The notes under the pieces are model-generated. The model had not been told where the DNA came from and made no database searches. It saw only the letters and a list, made by a program, of their open reading frames with translations. From Chlorokybus atmophyticus (taxonomy: Eukaryota; Streptophyta; Chlorokybophyceae; Chlorokybales; Chlorokybaceae), in contig RHPI01001168.1 in the NCBI GenBank assembly GCA_009103225.1, forward strand, positions 187,337-251,336: a stretch of 64,000 bases of DNA. The letters run 5' to 3'. How positions within the stretch are numbered: position 1 is the first letter of the stretch; every line of letters begins with the position of its first letter. The position numbers and the translations under genes were made by a program. This document shows, in pieces, positions 58,786 to 64,000 of this stretch.

Positions 58786-60825
58786 TAAGTTGTTGCACCG
58801 ATTGTTGTCATTGACAACAACAACAACAATATCATTTTATAGTGTACCAATTGTACCACTTGAGCCAGAACAGTTTAAACACAAAAGCAAGCAATGACCA
58901 CAACAGCAGTTCATACTCTTGCAAGTTCAACTGCGTGACGGTCTACACTGCGAACTTCATCGCCGCCCCTTAAGAGACGCTCAGCAAGCCCAGTAACCTA
59001 CTTCTGTAAAGGTGTTGTTGATGATGCGCCACCTTCAAGATGGAGGAGAGTTCTGTCACATAATGAAAAGAGAGCACGCATAGGCACACGCGCATACATG
59101 AATATGTGAGGCCGTTTACGCGCGCACGCGCAGACATGCACATGCATACACACGCACATACTCACAGTGTGGGGTGTGGCAGATGCGAGCATGCAGGCGG
59201 TGGCCGAATCCATTATGCAGGGTGCTCAACAAGACTGGCGTGCACAGCGAAGCAATGGTTTTGCCCGAAACACAATATCACCAACTCGAGAAATCATCCA
59301 CACAACCACTTGTTGCGTGTGCAGGTTTTGCAGCGGGTTGAGAGGCCAGTGCGTTGTGCAACATCAAACCACTGCTGGACGGCTGCTACCGGTAAGAAGT
59401 GCGTGTGTGCGCGCGTCTTGCTGCATTGCAGAGTGTTCTTGGTTTGTAGCTAAAGTGGTGAACTGAGACAACGTATGCTACAGTAAGCACAATGACAATT
59501 ATTGCAATTAGCGCGCTGGTGCGGAGGTGGCGTAGCATGCTGAACCACTTCGCTCACCAACAATTGCGCCACATACTTCTTACTTGCATACCTGCACATC
59601 CTAGGGGAGGATGAAGTGGAGTGTACATTATTGTACTTTTTCAGCATTCAAAGCATGCAAACCTACTTCCCAACATGTATATGTACACAGCTTTACACAA
59701 CCATGCTCGCAGGTGTTGGGAGCTATGCACGAACCCGTAGGACCACAGTGTGACAAATTCGTCCACTGATTGGTGAACGAGTTTGTTCGCGAATACAGCC
59801 TCGCGAGTACAGCCTCGGCAACTTTTGTGCTCGGGTACGCGCGTGTGTGTGTGTTTTTTCTTGATGTCATCAGCTGCCGTGAGTATTATGCAGGCGTGTC
59901 TTTATTTTTGCTTAGACGCAGACATTGCGAGGTGCTTTGCTGTTCATAAGTGCTCTCTGCCGTGCCCTCAGCTTCCCCACCACCACCCTTACATTGATTC
60001 TAGCTTGAAGCCAGCCTCCCAAAAATTGGTCCATACAGGGGAGATACACTCACACACCTACGCAGGGGAGGGACGGGGGTTCTCAACCCGTGGTGTGTGT
60101 GTGTGGGNGCGTGTGGGCGTGCCTGGCGCTCGCCGCTGCCCCCTTCGCCTTGCTCCTCGCCTCGTAAGGACTTCTCAAACATTCCGCAGGTAACACCGCC
60201 AGCTGCCCTCACTGCTAGCTAACAAACCGTTTCAAACAGATTGAGCCTGATCTCTGGTCTAATGCTGCCACAACACAGACATGCATGCGTGGCAGGAGTG
60301 GGACTCTTCTCTGTTTGCAAACAGCATTCTGTGCAATCACTTGCGAAGAATCAAAGTGACTCCACTAACGACCCAGCAGCCAGCTAGCAAGATGTATACC
60401 AATGAGATGTCAGCAACCGCACGCCTTGCCTCCACCAGCGTAAGTTGTTGTGTTGTTGTTGCCGTCATGATCCGCAAGGTTGTTGTAGTCGTGGTGGTGG
60501 TCGTCGTCGTTGTCATTGTGTCTGCGTTACACGAACTTGAGCGAACGGATATGACAACGACAACGACAACACCAACAACATGATGTATACCCGCAATGTG
60601 TGCTGCACAGCAACAGCGGGGCCCACAATGACCTCCCCCTTGAATTGGCATGAAGAAAGTACAAAAGGTGCGTCACTGCATCTCAAGAAGTCACCTCTCA
60701 TGTCAATCTCAGATCCCTACAGCAGGCTGCTGTAGGAAGCCCTACCAAACTGGGGCTGCTCTGAGGCGTGGGGAAGGAGGAGTGTTGCCGGCCGTTGGTC
60801 AGTGCAAAGAATGCGGCTCTGACGT
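58786..60825. other. Gene-free stretch with simple tracts
   Basis: GTT/GTC-rich tracts at about 60,425-60,520 and a GACAACGACAACGACAACAC run near 60,552 give Val- or Thr-repeat frames. One N lies at 60,108. No gene recognised. Confidence 0.35.
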
Positions 60826-61117
60826 TTAGCTGGAACCTTTTTGGGTAGGAGCTGCTGGCGTCCATGCTGCTCGTCATGAGCGTTCGCTTTACGATGTTGC
60901 GCGTGGACTCTGCAACTCCATTGCATATCATGCAAAAGGTTTTAGGGAGTTGGGCGCCAGTTACGAGCGCGGGTTGCGGCACTTTTGAACAAGCAAACAC
61001 TCTTTGAAAGGAGCCACAGTGTTTGCAACCGCGCTCGTGACTGGCGCCCAACTCACTTAAGCCTTTTGCGTATCCATCTGCAGTGGAGTTGCCGAGTCCA
61101 CACGCGCAACATCTCAA
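60826..61117. repeat. Inverted pair of 11-residue-repeat modules (long hairpin)
   Basis: Arms of about 90 bp (about 60,892-60,982 and 61,027-61,114) are near reverse complements around a 45-bp centre. On + the frame gives VARGLCNSIAY, HAKGFRELGAS, YERGLRHF and a stop. On - it gives GLGNSTADG, YAKGLSELGAS, HERGCKHCG. Both match the 10.8-kb ORF unit for unit. Confidence 0.65.
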
Positions 61118-61439
61118 AGCCTTGATCTCTCTAGACTGCTTCGATAATTGCCGACTTAACAGGCTGAAATTATCAACTTGTCAATTTCATTATGTGTAGA
61201 TACTATTGAATGAGTAATTGGAACTTTGTTGTTATAAATGTTTAACTGGTAGAAAGGCTAAGCTGGTTGCTGCTTGTGTTGTACAAAATCAGCTGGTGAT
61301 TGCTATACAAAACACGAGATCGTGACTTATTGAGATATTCGTAACAAGCAGACGTATACGAGAAGAGTGGCATATATTCCATACTCTCTATGTTACATAA
61401 AAGTATGGAGGTGAATGTTGCAACAACTTACGTAGCAAG

Positions 61440-61740
61440 TGCACGCGGCTGCGTGGCAGGTGACTAGACATCCTTGCATGTTTGCATGATCAATGGGGCT
61501 TGGGCAATAGTGGTGATATATAGAATAAAGATGTAATAAGGTAGCCCAGTGATGCCTTATTGACTGAGTTGTGCTGTATGGCGTGTGTTGCGTTAGCTGG
61601 TGGCATTCAGCTGCCAGCTATGCTATGACATGTACATGTGCGATATGTCGCATGAGTTGCACGCAGCTAATACCCTCACCGTTCTTTTATACACAAGCTG
61701 CATGCATGCCATGACAATCACACACGATGCCGGTGTGTTA
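61440..61740. repeat. Diverged copy of the CATGC foldback family
   Basis: Shares the order GGCAGGTGA, GACAT-TTGCATG, CAATGGGGCTTGGGCAATAG, GGTAGCCCAGTGAT and a terminal CATGCATGCCA block with the 42.4- and 46-kb copies. Confidence 0.45.
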
Positions 61741-62257
61741 GTCTTTTTTGTTAACACAAACCTTTCATCACTTTCTTAACAAATCGGCTGACAAAATCAT
61801 TGCTGAAATTGTCGATGACATAAGGTGTGGAATTGTCATCAACAGACGCACGGCTTGTAGGTAACATTGCGATTAGAAATATACACTGCTTAATGCCCTT
61901 TCAACCTCTACATGATGCTGATGTTGTGCTATGCGATGTATTTTGAAATATCAAAACAGTGTCGTGAAAACTATCAATTCGATATGCACGTTGCATGCTT
62001 CAGCTTTGTCCACTGTGCAGCAGCTACACTGTATCAGCCCTTTTTGCTTTGGGCATGCTCTTCGCTTCTTTTCGAGCATGTATATGTATAGTGTATGCAG
62101 CATGTGTGTACGCAGAGTAGTTGAGATTGTACCGGTATGCACGATATGTATGTATGCATGATATATGCATGATACGTATGTATGCTAGCACGTGTGTCAC
62201 GCACGCACGCAATGACAATAAGCAAGCTAGAGAGCGCGAGACACACGTGTCAGCAAG

Positions 62258-62261
<4 letters not shown>

Positions 62262-62347
<86 letters not shown>

Positions 62348-62348
62348 N

Positions 62349-62409
<61 letters not shown>
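62262..62409. repeat. (GA)n microsatellite
   Basis: About 73 GA units with one unknown base at 62,348. Length is probably approximate. The surrounding 61,741-63,570 shows no supported gene. Confidence 0.9.
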
Positions 62410-62412
<3 letters not shown>

Positions 62413-63570
62413 ACAAATAGTAGCTTAGACTATAGTTGTGTAATCACAATCATGCTATTTGCATGCTTATAGCAATATCGTCAACACGACTATACACAAC
62501 ACACAGTGCGCTTGTCAAGTACCAATGCTATTTTGTATTGCTATATTGTATATAACATCATATACAAGCACGTCGCATACTATATGTTAGCGTGTGCGTT
62601 GGCCTTGCAATTGTTTAGCTCACGCTTGCCCGTGCCTTCGTTTGCCTGCTTGTGTCTTGTACTCAGTCTCAATCCCATACCCTATGTATGCATTTGCATA
62701 AGCATTATCTTGTAATTGTATGTACCTTCGACAACATGCAGCACATGCATCCGCAAGTAAAAGCGACGCATGCTGCAAGTTGGAAGCTTCCACGTGGCAG
62801 GCACTGCCGTATGCCTCGCTGCAATATCCCACTGACAAAACGGAGCTGGGCGGCGGCGGCGGCGGCAGGGGTAGAAGGCGAGGCGGCGGGAGAGAGGCAG
62901 TGGGGAGGTGTGTGAGGTGTGAAAGGCGCTCATGGCGCACTGGGAAGGGGCGGGGCGGCCAGTTGTAGTGTACCTGCCGGCGGCGCCGCCGACGCCGCCC
63001 GGCGAGTGGAGCACAGGGCTGTGCGACTGTTGCGCCGACGGCCCCTTCTCTTGCTGGCAAGCTATCACTTTGTGTTCTCCTTGTAAATGCACCTGGATGT
63101 TTTGCACTTAGTCTTTCCAAGCATGGTTTGTGGCGTTTAACTTGCGAGTCTACTCGTTGGCCCACCCTGTGTCTGGCGCTTCGATTGCGTGCAGCAACTT
63201 CTGTAACCTCCATGACATAGTTGTCGAGTCATGTCTCCTGTCTCATCGTTAAGACTCACGAACTATGTTCAGAGCACTCCTTTTTACAGGATGTTTTCGT
63301 GTATTTCGCAGCCTGCTATTTGGTTAACACTGCCGACGCTGCCAAGGAGTGCATGCAAGAACGTCGATTGCAGTTTGGGTGACTGCACAGCTGGCATGAG
63401 CACATGCGAGAGCAGATTCATATCAAGTTGTCCGTTCGATACACGTAGTGTCCTCAACTTGTTTGAAACAGAGTTGCCAGTGCTAAGCAGATTCCCCTTT
63501 TTGCTGTAGCTGTCAAGTCACACGTCCAGTAGTGGTACTGTTACATACATTTGACTGTTTGATATGTTAG

Positions 63571-64000
63571 GGTTTCGCTGCTGTGCCCGTGCATAACAGT
63601 GGGGCGAAACGCCTCACGCGTGGACGACACTGATTGCTGCGTTGCCTCCTGCCTGTGGTGTGCCCTCTGCGCTGCCGGCTGGTCGCTCGGCCTCTTTCCT
63701 ATTGGCTTAGGCTGGTGCTACAGGTGAGTGGATTGAAACAGCATGTCTGCATGATGTGGCCACCTCACCTGACCCTTGCACATGCACATGTGTAGCTCAT
63801 TATCGGATCTGGCGTAGAGCACTGCAAGGGCTATGCAAGGCTTTGTTGCTTGCATCCATGATGCTGTGCATGCTGCATTTCGTTGCAGCATGAATGGCGT
63901 GTTGTCGTTCGGTGGCGATGCTGAAGTAGTGTGGGTTTCGTGTGGTGTGCGCAGTGCTGGTCATCGTTCGCGGCTGAGAGCAAAGTACAACCTGCCGGAG
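63571..64000 (+). CDS. PLAC8-family Cys-rich membrane protein, partial at right edge
   Basis: Two exons fit: 63571-63723 and 63955-64000 (runs off the window), in phase. The first encodes VSLLCPCITVGRNAS, then DDTDCCVASCLWCALC and LGLFPIGLGWCYR. The second continues SRLRAKYNLPE. This is the PLAC8 signature: CPC-[VI]-T-x-GR, a Cys-rich hydrophobic stretch, and YR-x-LR-x-KYNLPE. Members are small membrane proteins affecting organ or cell size (FW2.2/CNR), Ca2+ influx or Cd resistance in plants. The N-terminal part is not settled: an upstream segment near 63,360-63,400 (GDCTAGMSTC) resembles the expected DC-x-C entry of the domain but lacks a clean donor. Confidence 0.75.

Noticed and set aside
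62024-62472. Frames with Arg-Glu or Ser-Leu repeats
   Set aside because: They are translations of the (GA)n microsatellite.
1-64000. CRISPR arrays, prokaryotic operons or organellar sequence
   Set aside because: No regularly spaced direct repeats with unique spacers were seen, and the genes contain spliceosomal introns throughout.

Overview
This is a nuclear window from an intron-dense eukaryote, most likely a green alga. Three genes point to Viridiplantae: a type II metacaspase, a plant-type plastid GNAT acetyltransferase and a VAMP72-type R-SNARE. Introns are short. Almost every acceptor I could place ends in GCAG or CAG, and codon use is mixed GC. Exon models below were built by eye from reading-frame continuity, splice sites and phase. 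Where total lengths are given, exon phases add up exactly.

Layout. 0-10 kb: a PSMD5-like ARM/HEAT gene (+), a plastid-type GNAT (-) and a type II metacaspase (+). 10-30 kb: repeat-rich and gene-poor. It contains a decayed multi-exon ORF with a SAM-methyltransferase-like motif (about 12.0-17.0 kb, -). That ORF lies between two oppositely oriented copies of a 27-bp terminal motif (11,315 and 20,942). The same stretch holds several families of palindromic repeats, a tRNA-derived SINE-like piece, a MITE-like element, minisatellites and an assembly gap. 30-53 kb: the gene-rich core. PRP40 (-) diverges from a NUS1-like cis-prenyltransferase subunit (+). Next come a RING-CH membrane E3 ligase (-), an unrecognised basic/acidic protein (+), VAMP72 (-), frataxin (-) and a lysosomal-type GH38 alpha-mannosidase (+). 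53-64 kb: repeats again, an alpha-amylase pseudogene, and the start of a PLAC8-family gene running off the right edge.

The recognisable genes are housekeeping functions (proteasome chaperone, splicing, dolichol synthesis, vesicle fusion, Fe-S assembly, glycan turnover). They do not form a pathway. Divergent pairs sharing short intergenic regions are PRP40/NUS1, frataxin/mannosidase, GNAT/metacaspase and RING-CH/unknown.

The most unusual material is: (i) a dispersed family of short coding modules built from 11-residue repeats of the type HERGLKxLGxS, at six places; (ii) the possible 9.6-kb inverted-terminus element with the decayed methyltransferase-like ORF; (iii) a strong excess of the palindrome GATATC confined to the exons of the first gene.
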